64,000 nucleotides of DNA from Microbacterium rhizosphaerae. Its GTDB lineage: Bacteria; Actinomycetota; Actinomycetes; Actinomycetales; Microbacteriaceae. Positions 29,439 through 36,858 of this stretch are shown here, one piece after another. The notes beneath the pieces were generated by a model. That model was not told the origin of the DNA. It worked only from the letters and a program-made list of their open reading frames with translations, and did not search any database. The stretch spans positions 2,604,001 through 2,668,000 of the forward strand of contig NZ_CP139368.1 in NCBI RefSeq assembly GCF_034120055.1. Direction: 5' to 3'. Position 1 is the first letter of the stretch, and every line of letters begins with the position of its first letter. Both the position numbers and the translations under genes were made by a program.

Positions 29439-29487
29439 GAGTTCTCCCGTTGCGGGTGGGCAGCCGTCGGTCGGCGGCTGAGAACTC
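29439..29487 (-). promoter_or_regulatory. Expression platform of the glycine riboswitch (SD-sequestering stem)
   Basis: GAGTTCTC (29480-29487 on the minus strand) directly follows aptamer II and is perfectly complementary to GAGAACTC (29439-29446), which touches the gcvT ATG and overlaps the GGGAG ribosome site. A smaller CAGCCG/CGGCTG stem (29461-29466 with 29475-29480) nests inside. This suggests control of translation rather than termination. Confidence 0.6.
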
Positions 29488-29765
29488 CCCCTCTGTCATG
29501 GGCCTGAGAGCTTCGCGAGTGCAGGGCACGCGCTTTCACCGTCGGCGGATTCCGAGAGAACATCGCAGGAGATCGTGGGGACCTGAAGAGATCGGGTCAC
29601 CGGGGTTTCGACTCGGCGCTGGAGCGCCTCGCTCAACCCGATTTCTCGCTTCGCTCGAAATCGCTTTTCAGAGCGGCCTGACCCGCGCGGTACACGGACC
29701 TGAGAGATTGGCGGGGAGCTTGCTCCTTCGGTGCCCGGCATACCGGGGCTCTCCCGCGAGGGTCA
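29487..29765 (-). ncRNA. Tandem glycine riboswitch upstream of gcvT
   Basis: Aptamer I spans 29679-29765. It has the P1 strands TGACCC-T-CGCGG and CCGCG-C-GGGTCA, the core ACCGAAGGAGCAA (29720-29732) and CTCTCAGG (29699-29706). Aptamer II spans 29487-29675. Its P1 is CTCTG with CAGAG, its core CCGACGG-TGAAAGC is at 29539 and below, CTCTCAGG is at 29503-29510, and GACAGAG follows. Both match the actinobacterial consensus I know, except that GGAAAG after the second P1 reads GAAAAG. The hairpin arm of aptamer II between AAAGCG and CCGACGG is about 116 bases instead of roughly 30, because of the repeat at 29591-29664. Glycine binding should switch on gcvTHP. Confidence 0.88.
29591..29664. repeat. 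Palindromic repeat element inside aptamer II of the glycine riboswitch
   Basis: Two nested inverted repeats lie side by side: ATCGGGT (29591-29597) with ACCCGAT (29636-29642), enclosing GGGTT/AACCC and GGCGCT-GG-AGCGCC; then CGATTTC (29639-29645) with GAAATCG (29657-29663). It resembles short intergenic palindromes I recall from Microbacteriaceae, but no second copy was found in this window. Confidence 0.6.
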
Positions 29766-29791
29766 TGAGGCCTTATTCAGTTGGCCCGTCA

Positions 29792-29820
29792 AGCATAGCG
29801 GCGGGATGCGTCCCCGTCAC
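29792..29820 (-). promoter_or_regulatory. Promoter of the gcv operon
   Basis: On the minus strand GTGACG (29815-29820) and TATGCT (29792-29797) are 17 bases apart. Transcription would start near 29785, about 20 bases before aptamer I. Confidence 0.5.
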
Positions 29821-29854
29821 GACGCAGATCCGGGGCTCGCCGGACGTCCGGGCT

Positions 29855-31027
29855 TCAGGCCGCGCACTGGGTGGGGGCCACCGGCGTCTGCAGCCTCGAC
29901 GCCTCCCGCACGACGGGAGCGATCTGGTCCGACGTCTCCGCGTACCCGCGCGACGAGTCGTTCTCGTCGCGGGCGAACACCAGGCCGGCGACCGTGCCCT
30001 GCGCGGTCAGCAGCGGGCCGCCGGAGTTGCCCGGCTTGACCTGCGCCTGGAGCGCGTAGACCGAGCGGACGGCATCCTTCTTGTTGTAGATGTCGGGCAC
30101 CGAGACGCTTCCCGTCGACAGGACGCGGGCGGGGGTCACGGTGAACGGTCCGCCGTACGGGTAGCCCTCGACGACGGCGGAGGAGCCGGCCGGAAGCGTC
30201 GGAGTCAGGCGCAGGGATGCCGCCCTCAGCCCCGGGACGGCGACGACGGCGAGGTCCTTCTCCGGGTCGAAGTAGACGACGCGGCCCTCCTGCGCCGTCT
30301 GCCCGGGCAGCTCGACGACGGGGCGGTCGACGCCCGCGACGACGTGCGCGTTCGTGAGGAGTCGTCCCGGGGCGACGACGAACCCACTGCCGGTCACGCT
30401 CACGCCGCAGGCGTAGGCCGTGCCGCTGATGCGCGCGACCGAGCGCGCCGCGCTCGAGAGTGCGGGATCGGCGAGGTTCACGGGAGGCTGCGGGCTCGCG
30501 GCGACGCCCGGGAGCGCCAGTCCGAAGCTCGGCAGGCCGCCGTCGAGCATGTCGGCCCGCAGCTGCGCGATGCCGGCCGCGACCGGCTCGGGAGTGAGGT
30601 TCTCGATGGTGGTGAGCACGCGCGAGGATGCCACCGCGGACGACACGGTGGGGATGCCGACGGCCGCGATGCCGCTGCCGACGAGCGACAGCGTCAGTGC
30701 CGCGATCACCAGGGTCGCCGCTCCCCCGAGCACGCGCTCGAACGGGCGCAGCGGGGTGCGGTCGACGCCGCGACGCACGAGCAGCCCGAGGGCGGCGCCG
30801 CCCCAGGCGCCGAGGACGAGGAGCGCGATGGAGGCGAACACCGTGGTGAATGCGCGCCAGCCGGGCGCGGGGATGACGCTGCCGAGGAGCGGAACGAGCC
30901 AGTACGCCGCCGCGGCGCCCGCGATCAGGCCGATGAGGGTGCCGATGCTCGCGAAGAAGCCGCGGGTCAGTCCGCTGATGAGCGCGCCGATCAGGACCGC
31001 GATCAGGATGATGTCGACGACGTCCAC
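29855..31027 (-). CDS. MarP-like membrane serine protease (CvpA plus trypsin-like domain)
   Basis: A 390-residue protein. Four N-terminal helices form a CvpA-like anchor (residues about 1-130). A periplasmic trypsin-fold domain follows with catalytic His228 (TNAHVV), Asp258 (EKDLAVV) and Ser335 (GNSGGP). Cys207 and Cys388 match in position the disulfide pair known from mycobacterial MarP, which is needed for acid and oxidative stress survival. The GTG at 31027 follows TAGCGT by six bases, a leaderless start. It is divergent from the NAD operon; no functional link is evident. Confidence 0.9.
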   Translation of the reverse strand: MDVVDIILIAVLIGALISGLTRGFFASIGTLIGLIAGAAAAYWLVPLLGSVIPAPGWRAFTTVFASIALLVLGAWGGAALGLLVRRGVDRTPLRPFERVLGGAATLVIAALTLSLVGSGIAAVGIPTVSSAVASSRVLTTIENLTPEPVAAGIAQLRADMLDGGLPSFGLALPGVAASPQPPVNLADPALSSAARSVARISGTAYACGVSVTGSGFVVAPGRLLTNAHVVAGVDRPVVELPGQTAQEGRVVYFDPEKDLAVVAVPGLRAASLRLTPTLPAGSSAVVEGYPYGGPFTVTPARVLSTGSVSVPDIYNKKDAVRSVYALQAQVKPGNSGGPLLTAQGTVAGLVFARDENDSSRGYAETSDQIAPVVREASRLQTPVAPTQCAA

Positions 31028-31033
31028 ACTCCG

Positions 31034-31039
31034 ACGCTA
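31034..31039 (-). promoter_or_regulatory. -10 box of the MarP-like gene
   Basis: TAGCGT ends six bases before the GTG at 31027. Confidence 0.5.
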
Positions 31040-31065
31040 GGTCTGATCCCTGAGAGCACGCCGAT

Positions 31066-31123
31066 TTGCGGTTCTGGTCATCATGACTCTAAGATCGCTT
31101 CGGAGAGTTAAAGTCACCATGAC
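31066..31123 (+). promoter_or_regulatory. Promoter and NrtR-like operator of the NAD operon
   Basis: TTGCGG (31066-31071) and TAAGAT (31090-31095) are 18 bases apart. Over them lies a large inverted repeat: arm 31077-31092 (GTCATCATGACTCTAA) and arm 31108-31123 (TTAAAGTCACCATGAC) match at 13 of 16 positions. The left arm covers the -10 box, and the right arm covers the regulator start codon. The encoded regulator is the natural ligand. Confidence 0.55.
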
Positions 31124-31877
31124 ACGAACACCGCCTGAACCGGATGCCGCGACCCGCGTCGCAGTGTCGACCGTGATCTTCACCCTGCGCCGGATGCCGC
31201 ATGCCGAGCGCGCGGCCGTCGTGCTGCCGCTCGTGCGGCGCACACGCGATCCCTTCGAGGGCCGCTGGGCGCTCCCGGGCGGCTGGCTGGACGTCACGGA
31301 AGGCCTGGATGCCGCGGCTTCCCGCACCCTCGCCGAGACGACCGGTCTCGCCCCGAGCTATCTGGAGCAGCTGTACGCGTTCGGCGACGTCGACCGCTCC
31401 CCCACTCGTGTCGTATCCATCGTGTACTGGGCCCTGCTGCGCTCGGACGAGGTCGACGCGCAGCTCGCCGAGCACGCCGCGCGCGGGGACGCTCCGGAGA
31501 ACGTCTCGTGGTTCGACGCGGCATCCCTCCCGCCCCTCGCCTTCGATCACAACCAGATCGTCGACTACGCGCTGTGGCGCCTGCGCAACAAGGTGGGCTA
31601 CAGCCGCATCGCGCACGGCCTGCTGCCGGACGCCTTCACCCTGGGCGAGCTGCGCGAGGTGAACGAGTCGATCCTCGGGCGGCGCCTGGACCCGGCGAAC
31701 TTCCGGCGCCAGGCCGAGGCATCCGGCACCCTCATCCCCACCGACGCCTTCCGTACGGGCAGCCACCGCCCCGCCCGCCTCTACCGGTACAACCGCGACG
31801 TCGAACTGGCCGAACGCGGACCGCTCCTTCCCGCCGGGTCCCCGGCATCCCCCTCCCCTGAAGGGATCCACGCATGA
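31119..31877 (+). CDS. NrtR-like NUDIX transcriptional regulator of NAD synthesis
   Basis: About 252 residues: an N-terminal NUDIX domain and a C-terminal winged helix (HGLLPDAFTLGELREVNESIL and RRQAEASGTLIP). The NUDIX box reads GWLDVTEGLDAAASRTLAETTGL; the REXXEE glutamates are partly replaced (RTLAET), as in NrtR proteins that sense ADP-ribose but do not hydrolyse it. I used the ATG at 31119, with GGAGAG upstream; an ATG at 31083 is possible. Its stop overlaps the nadA start by 4 bases, so it sits in the operon it very likely represses. Confidence 0.85.
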   Translation: MTRTPPEPDAATRVAVSTVIFTLRRMPHAERAAVVLPLVRRTRDPFEGRWALPGGWLDVTEGLDAAASRTLAETTGLAPSYLEQLYAFGDVDRSPTRVVSIVYWALLRSDEVDAQLAEHAARGDAPENVSWFDAASLPPLAFDHNQIVDYALWRLRNKVGYSRIAHGLLPDAFTLGELREVNESILGRRLDPANFRRQAEASGTLIPTDAFRTGSHRPARLYRYNRDVELAERGPLLPAGSPASPSPEGIHA

Positions 31878-33187
31878 CCGTCACCTCGCTCACTCTGGAG
31901 CCCCGCCCGATCGACCCGTCGGTCGACCACGGCATCCAGGCCATCGTCGCCGGCGCATCGAGCGCCGAGACGTGCAACACGGACCTCGCCGCCGGTCCGT
32001 GGGACTTCGACATCCGGGCGGGATACGGCCCCGGCGCCTCCATGGGGGACGTCATCCCGACCGGCGCACCCCGCCAGGGAGGCCTGCCGCAGGAGTACCG
32101 GGACGCGTCGGAGGACGAGCTGCACGCCCGCATCGCCGCCGCCAAGGCCGCGCTCGGCGAACGGGTCGTCATCCTCGGCCACTTCTATCAGCGGGAAGAG
32201 GTCGTGCGGCACGCCGACTACGTCGGAGACTCGTTCCAGCTCGCAGGCTTCGCGAAGCAGCACCCCGAGGCCGAGGCGATCGTCTTCTGCGGCGTGCACT
32301 TCATGGCCGAGACCGCCGATCTGCTGTCGCAGCCGGAGCAGGCCGTCATCCTGCCGAACCTCGCCGCCGGATGCTCGATGGCCGACATGGCCGACATCGA
32401 CGAGGTCGAGGACTGCTGGGAGCAGCTCGCTGAGATCTACGGCGACATGGAGGCCGTGGACGAGGAGGGGCTCGTGCCGGTCGTCCCCGTGACGTACATG
32501 AACTCATCGGCGGCGATCAAGGGGTTCGTCGGACGGCACGGCGGGATCGTCTGCACGTCGTCCAACGCACGCACCGTGCTGGAGTGGGCCTACGCTCGCG
32601 GACGTCGCGTCCTCTTCTTCCCTGACCAGCACCTCGGCCGCAACACCGCGAAGGCCATGGGCGTGCCGCTCGAGCAGATGCCGATGTGGAACCCGCACAA
32701 GCCGCTCGGCGGCTCGTCGCAGGTCGAGCTGGAAGACGCCAAGGTCATCCTGTGGCACGGGTTCTGCTCGGTGCACCGCCGGTTCACCGTCGACCAGATC
32801 GACAAGGCCCGCGCCGAGCACCCGGGCGTGCGCGTCATCGTGCACCCCGAATGCCCCATGGCGGTCGTGGATGCGGCGGACGAAGCCGGATCGACGGACT
32901 ATATCCGCAAGGCGATCGCGGCGGCCGACGAGCCGACGACGTTCGCCGTCGGCACCGAGATCAACCTCGTGCAGCGCCTGGCCGCGCAGTACCCGCAGCA
33001 CGAGATCTTCTGCCTCGATCCCGTCGTCTGCCCCTGCTCGACGATGTACCGCATCCACCCCGGCTACCTGGCGTGGGTGCTGGAGGAGCTCGTCGCCGGG
33101 TCCGTGGTCAACCGGGTGACGGTGCCGGCGGACGTCGCCGACCCCGCACGCGTTGCCCTCGAGCGGATGCTGGCGGCCCGGCCATGA
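31874..33187 (+). CDS. nadA: Quinolinate synthase A
   Basis: A 437-residue [4Fe-4S] enzyme that condenses iminoaspartate with dihydroxyacetone phosphate to quinolinate. Recognised by LGHFYQREEVVRHADYVGDS, FCGVHFMAETADLL, CTSSNARTVLEWA, PDQHLGRN, HPECPMAVVDAAD and the C-terminal CPCSTMYRI. Cys residues in FCGVHF, VCTSSN and VCPCST are the expected cluster ligands. The extended N-terminus of about 80 residues is typical of actinobacterial NadA. It is overlapped by 4 bases at both ends. Confidence 0.96.
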   Translation: MTVTSLTLEPRPIDPSVDHGIQAIVAGASSAETCNTDLAAGPWDFDIRAGYGPGASMGDVIPTGAPRQGGLPQEYRDASEDELHARIAAAKAALGERVVILGHFYQREEVVRHADYVGDSFQLAGFAKQHPEAEAIVFCGVHFMAETADLLSQPEQAVILPNLAAGCSMADMADIDEVEDCWEQLAEIYGDMEAVDEEGLVPVVPVTYMNSSAAIKGFVGRHGGIVCTSSNARTVLEWAYARGRRVLFFPDQHLGRNTAKAMGVPLEQMPMWNPHKPLGGSSQVELEDAKVILWHGFCSVHRRFTVDQIDKARAEHPGVRVIVHPECPMAVVDAADEAGSTDYIRKAIAAADEPTTFAVGTEINLVQRLAAQYPQHEIFCLDPVVCPCSTMYRIHPGYLAWVLEELVAGSVVNRVTVPADVADPARVALERMLAARP

Positions 33188-34821
33188 CGGCGCCCAGGCG
33201 CCGTCCGGACGCATCGCCGGACGTGATCGTCGTCGGCAGCGGCATCGCCGGCCTCACCGCCGCACTGCACGCGGCGGACGGCGGCTGCCGCGTCACCCTC
33301 GTCACGAAGGACGAGCTCGAGCACGCCAACACGCGCTACGCGCAGGGCGGCATCGCCGCGGTGCTGTTCGACGACGACCGCATCGAGGACCACATCGAGG
33401 ACACCCTCACCGCCGCCGCGGGGCTCGCCGACCCGGAAGCCGTGCGCGTGCTCGCCGCGGAGGGCCCCCAGCGCATCCGCGAGCTCATCGACCTCGGCGT
33501 CGCGTTCGACCGCGCCGCGGACGGAACGCTGGCGAAAGGCCTCGAAGCGGCGCACTCGTATCCGCGGGTCGTCCACGCGGGAGGCGACGCGACGGGCCTG
33601 GCGATCGAGAAGGCACTCGTGGCCCGTGTGCGCACGGCTGCGATCGCCGTGGTCGAGCACGCCTTCCTCGTCGACCTCGTCGTCGACGACGGGCGGGTGG
33701 TCGGCGTCGAGCTGCTGATCGACGGACGGCACCACCGGATGGATGCGGACGCGGTCGTCCTCGCGACCGGCGGCGTCGGTCAGCTGTACACCTCCACGAC
33801 GAACCCGTCGGTCGCGACCGGCGACGGCATCGCGGCTGCGATCCGCGCCGGTGCGGAAGTCCGCGACCTCGAGTTCGTACAGTTCCATCCGACGGTGTTG
33901 ATAGGAACGGCTGGCGCCGCCCCGGGCGCAAGCCCCACGGGGAACCCGAACACCGCCGATCCGTTCCTGGTGTCCGAGGCCGTGCGCGGCGAGGGCGCGG
34001 TGCTGGTCGACGAGTCCGGCCGCCGGTTCGCCTTCGACTCCCACCCGGATGGAGAGCTCGCACCGCGCGACGTCGTCGCCCGGGCGATGGGCCGACAGAT
34101 CGCCCTGCAGGAGGGACGTCCCGTGTTCCTGGATGCGACCGCCCTCGGCGCCGAGCGGCTCGCGAGCCGATTCCCGACCATCGATCGAGCGGTCCGCGAG
34201 CGCGGCTGGGACTGGACGCGCGAGCCGATCCCGGTGGCACCGGCCGCGCACTACCTCATGGGCGGCGTCGTCACCGACCTGGAGGGGCGCACGAGCGTCC
34301 CGGGTCTGTACGCCGTCGGCGAGGTGGCGCGCACCGGTGTGCACGGCGCGAACCGGCTCGCATCCAACTCCCTGCTGGAGGGCGCGGTCTTCGGCGCCCG
34401 TGCGGGCGACGCCATCGCACGGGAGGCGTCTCACCCTCACGCGACCCCACATCGAATCGCCGAGCCCGCATCCGATCCGCGCGCATCGAGCGGGGGTTCG
34501 GGAAACGAGCGCGGGCTCGCGGGCGAGTCGGACGCGTTCTCCCGGGCGGCTCTGCAGCAGCTCATGTGGGCGGATGCGGGACTCGTGCGGGATGCTGCGG
34601 GCCTGCGGCACGCGGCATCCCGCATCGCCGCCTGGCGCGCGCAACCGCGAGACCACGCCACGGTCGAGGAGCTCGAGGACGACAACCTGCTGCTCGTCGC
34701 ACAGCATGTCGTCGCCGCCGCCCTGTCTCGCACGGCCTCCGTCGGAGCGCACTTCCGCAGTGACGACGTCCCCCCGGCGGAGGGCGCCCCCTCCGTCCTC
34801 GAGTCGATCGGAGCATGCTGA
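33184..34821 (+). CDS. nadB: L-aspartate oxidase
   Basis: A 545-residue FAD enzyme that oxidises L-aspartate to iminoaspartate for NadA. The FAD site is VVGSGIAGLTAALHAAD (residues about 15-31). TRYAQGGIAA, HPTVL and GEVARTGVHGANRLASNSLLEG are typical family segments. The linker before the C-terminal helical domain (residues about 418-450) is low-complexity, and its DNA contains a 9-bp inverted repeat, so a repeat may have been absorbed into the frame. The start overlaps nadA by 4 bases. Confidence 0.95.
   Translation: MTAPRRRPDASPDVIVVGSGIAGLTAALHAADGGCRVTLVTKDELEHANTRYAQGGIAAVLFDDDRIEDHIEDTLTAAAGLADPEAVRVLAAEGPQRIRELIDLGVAFDRAADGTLAKGLEAAHSYPRVVHAGGDATGLAIEKALVARVRTAAIAVVEHAFLVDLVVDDGRVVGVELLIDGRHHRMDADAVVLATGGVGQLYTSTTNPSVATGDGIAAAIRAGAEVRDLEFVQFHPTVLIGTAGAAPGASPTGNPNTADPFLVSEAVRGEGAVLVDESGRRFAFDSHPDGELAPRDVVARAMGRQIALQEGRPVFLDATALGAERLASRFPTIDRAVRERGWDWTREPIPVAPAAHYLMGGVVTDLEGRTSVPGLYAVGEVARTGVHGANRLASNSLLEGAVFGARAGDAIAREASHPHATPHRIAEPASDPRASSGGSGNERGLAGESDAFSRAALQQLMWADAGLVRDAAGLRHAASRIAAWRAQPRDHATVEELEDDNLLLVAQHVVAAALSRTASVGAHFRSDDVPPAEGAPSVLESIGAC
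34461..34519. repeat. Inverted repeat inside the nadB linker
   Basis: CGAGCCCGC (34461-34469) and GCGGGCTCG (34511-34519) flank 41 bases that encode a Ser/Gly/Ala-rich segment in a variable part of NadB. Confidence 0.4.
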
Positions 34822-35675
34822 TGCTCACCCGCTCGACCATCGATCGCGTGGTCGCGGCCGCGCTGGACGAGGACGCTCCGTGGGGCGATCTGACCGGCGA
34901 AGCGCTGATTCCGGCCGACGCCACCGCGCGCGCCGAGCTGGCCGCCCGTGAAGACGGCGTGTTCAGCGGCGGGGACGTGTTCGAGGCTGCGTTCCGGCTG
35001 ACCGATCGGGCGATCCGCGTGGAACTGCGCACCGCAGACGGCGCGAGCTTCACCGCCGGCGACACGCTGGCCGTCGTCGAGGGCCCTGCTCGTGCCGTGC
35101 TCACCGCCGAGCGCGTCGGCCTGAACTTCACGCAGCGCATGTCGGGCATCGCGACCCTGACCGCCCGCTACGTGTCGGAGATCGACGGGACCCGTGCGCG
35201 GATCGTCGACACGCGCAAGACCACACCCGGCCTGCGCGCATTCGAGCGGCACGCCGTCGTCTGCGGCGGCGGTCACAACCACCGCTTCTCGCTGTCGGAC
35301 GCCGTCATGGCCAAGGACAACCATCTCGCCGTCCTCCGGTCCGGTGGCGCCGACCTCACCGCGGCCCTGCGCGCGGCGCTCGATCGGCTGCCGCACACGA
35401 CCCACGTGGAGGTCGAGGTGGACCGGCTCGACCAGATCGAGCCGGTGCTCGCAGCCGGCATCGACACGATCATGCTCGACAACTTCTCGCTGGACGACCT
35501 GCGCGCAGGGGTGGCGCAGGTCGCGGGCCGTGCGGTGGTCGAGGCGTCCGGCGGCGTGACCCTCGACACGGTCCGCGCGATCGCCCAGACCGGCGTCGAC
35601 GTCATCTCGGTGGGCGCGCTGACCCACTCGGCGCGGGCTCTCGACCTCGGCCTCGACATCCGCATCGGCGACTGA
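34815..35675 (+). CDS. nadC: Nicotinate-nucleotide pyrophosphorylase (quinolinate phosphoribosyltransferase)
   Basis: A 286-residue QPRTase that joins quinolinate and PRPP to give nicotinate mononucleotide. Motifs: DEDAPWGDLT, NFTQRMSGIAT, DTRKTTPGLR, HNHRFSLSDAVMAKDNH and VEVEVDRLDQ, ending in SVGALTHSARALDLGLDI. The ATG at 34815 overlaps the nadB stop; an ATG at 34821 two codons later is equally possible. It closes the de novo NAD set. Confidence 0.96.
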   Translation: MLMLTRSTIDRVVAAALDEDAPWGDLTGEALIPADATARAELAAREDGVFSGGDVFEAAFRLTDRAIRVELRTADGASFTAGDTLAVVEGPARAVLTAERVGLNFTQRMSGIATLTARYVSEIDGTRARIVDTRKTTPGLRAFERHAVVCGGGHNHRFSLSDAVMAKDNHLAVLRSGGADLTAALRAALDRLPHTTHVEVEVDRLDQIEPVLAAGIDTIMLDNFSLDDLRAGVAQVAGRAVVEASGGVTLDTVRAIAQTGVDVISVGALTHSARALDLGLDIRIGD

Positions 35676-35676
35676 C

Positions 35677-36813
35677 GTGCTCTACCTCGACAACGCGGCG
35701 ACGACGGCGGTCCGCCCCGAGGTGCTCGAGGCGATGGTGCCGTTCCTGACGCGCACGTTCGGCAACCCGTCGAGCCATCACACCGTCGGCGAGGAGGCGG
35801 CCTCCGCGCTCGCCGATGCGCGCGTGCGGGTCGCCCGGGTCATCGGGATGCGCCCCGGCGACATCGTCTTCACGTCCGGCGGCACGGAGGCGAACAACCT
35901 GGCGGTGAAGGGCATCTCGATCGCGGCCGCGCTGAACCGAGGGGCCCGGCATGTGGTCACGTCGCCGATCGAGCACGAGTCGATCCTCGCGTCCGTCGAC
36001 TACCTGCGGCGCGTCCACGGCTTCGACGTGACAGCGCTTCCGGTCGACGGGACGGGCACGGTCTCCCCCGTCGCCCTCGCCGCTGCGCTGCGCGACGACA
36101 CCGCACTCATGGCGCTCGGCTACGCGAACAACGAGATCGGCACGGTCCAGGATGCGCCGGCCTTGGCCGCCGTCGCGCGGGAGCGGCGCATCCCGTTCCA
36201 TCTCGACGCCGTGCAGGCGGCGGGCTGGCTGCCGCTGGCCGGGACGGATGCCGACTCCCTCGCGGTCGCCGGCCACAAGGTCGGCGCGCCCAAGGGCACC
36301 GGGATGCTCGCCGTGCGCAGCCGGATCCCGCTCGAGCCCCTGCTGCACGGCGGCGGCCAGGAGCGCGGCCGCCGCAGCGGCACCGAGGACGTCGCCGGAG
36401 CGGTCGGGCTCGCGACGGCGCTCGAGCTCGCCGAGGCGGAGCGGGTGGAGGATGCCGCCGCCGTGGGCGCGATCTGCACGCGGTTCATCCAGCGGGTGCT
36501 CGCCCTCGTCCCCACGGCCCGGTCGACCGGCGACCCGCTGCACCGCCTCCCCGGTACCGCCGGCTTCACGTTCGAGGGGACGAGCGGCGAGGCGGTGCTG
36601 CTGGAGCTCGAGCGCCGCGGGGTCGTCTCCTCGAGCGGATCGGCCTGCGCCGCGGGCAGCGACGAGCCGTCGCACGTCCTGGTCGCGCTCGGGATCGCAC
36701 CTGAGGTCGCGCAGACAGCCGTGCGCTTCACCCTCCCGCATGGGCTGCGGACCTCGCTGGATGACGTGGCCGACGCGGTCGCCGCATCCGTCGCCGCCGT
36801 CGCCGGGATGTGA
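35677..36813 (+). CDS. Cysteine desulfurase (NifS/IscS type), NAD-operon member
   Basis: A 378-residue PLP enzyme. Visible: LDNAATTAVRPEVLEAM at the start, FTSGGTEANNLAVKG, the Schiff-base lysine in VAGHKVGAPKGTG, the catalytic loop Cys in SSGSACAAGSDEP, and RFTLPHGL. It begins with a GTG 1 base after nadC. A desulfurase placed with nadABC is known from Bacillus, where NifS builds the NadA cluster; the same job is inferred here. It is probably not the housekeeping Suf desulfurase, which is usually of the SufS type in this group. Confidence 0.9.
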   Translation: MLYLDNAATTAVRPEVLEAMVPFLTRTFGNPSSHHTVGEEAASALADARVRVARVIGMRPGDIVFTSGGTEANNLAVKGISIAAALNRGARHVVTSPIEHESILASVDYLRRVHGFDVTALPVDGTGTVSPVALAAALRDDTALMALGYANNEIGTVQDAPALAAVARERRIPFHLDAVQAAGWLPLAGTDADSLAVAGHKVGAPKGTGMLAVRSRIPLEPLLHGGGQERGRRSGTEDVAGAVGLATALELAEAERVEDAAAVGAICTRFIQRVLALVPTARSTGDPLHRLPGTAGFTFEGTSGEAVLLELERRGVVSSSGSACAAGSDEPSHVLVALGIAPEVAQTAVRFTLPHGLRTSLDDVADAVAASVAAVAGM

Positions 36814-36845
36814 CGGCAGCGGGCCGACCCTGCTCCGGCTCCCCG

Positions 36846-36851
36846 TAGTAT
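36846..36851 (+). promoter_or_regulatory. -10 box of the glycosyltransferase gene
   Basis: TAGTAT ends seven bases before the GTG at 36859; leaderless spacing. Confidence 0.5.
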
Positions 36852-36858
36852 CGGGCGC

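Noticed and set aside
29591..29664. Intrinsic terminator inside the glycine riboswitch
   Set aside because: It lies within aptamer II, before the conserved 3' half, with no T-run; a terminator there would prevent aptamer completion.
35677..36813. tRNA 2-thiouridine or Suf role for the desulfurase
   Set aside because: Its place 1 base after nadC with no suf or mnmA neighbour favours service to NadA, though other roles cannot be excluded.
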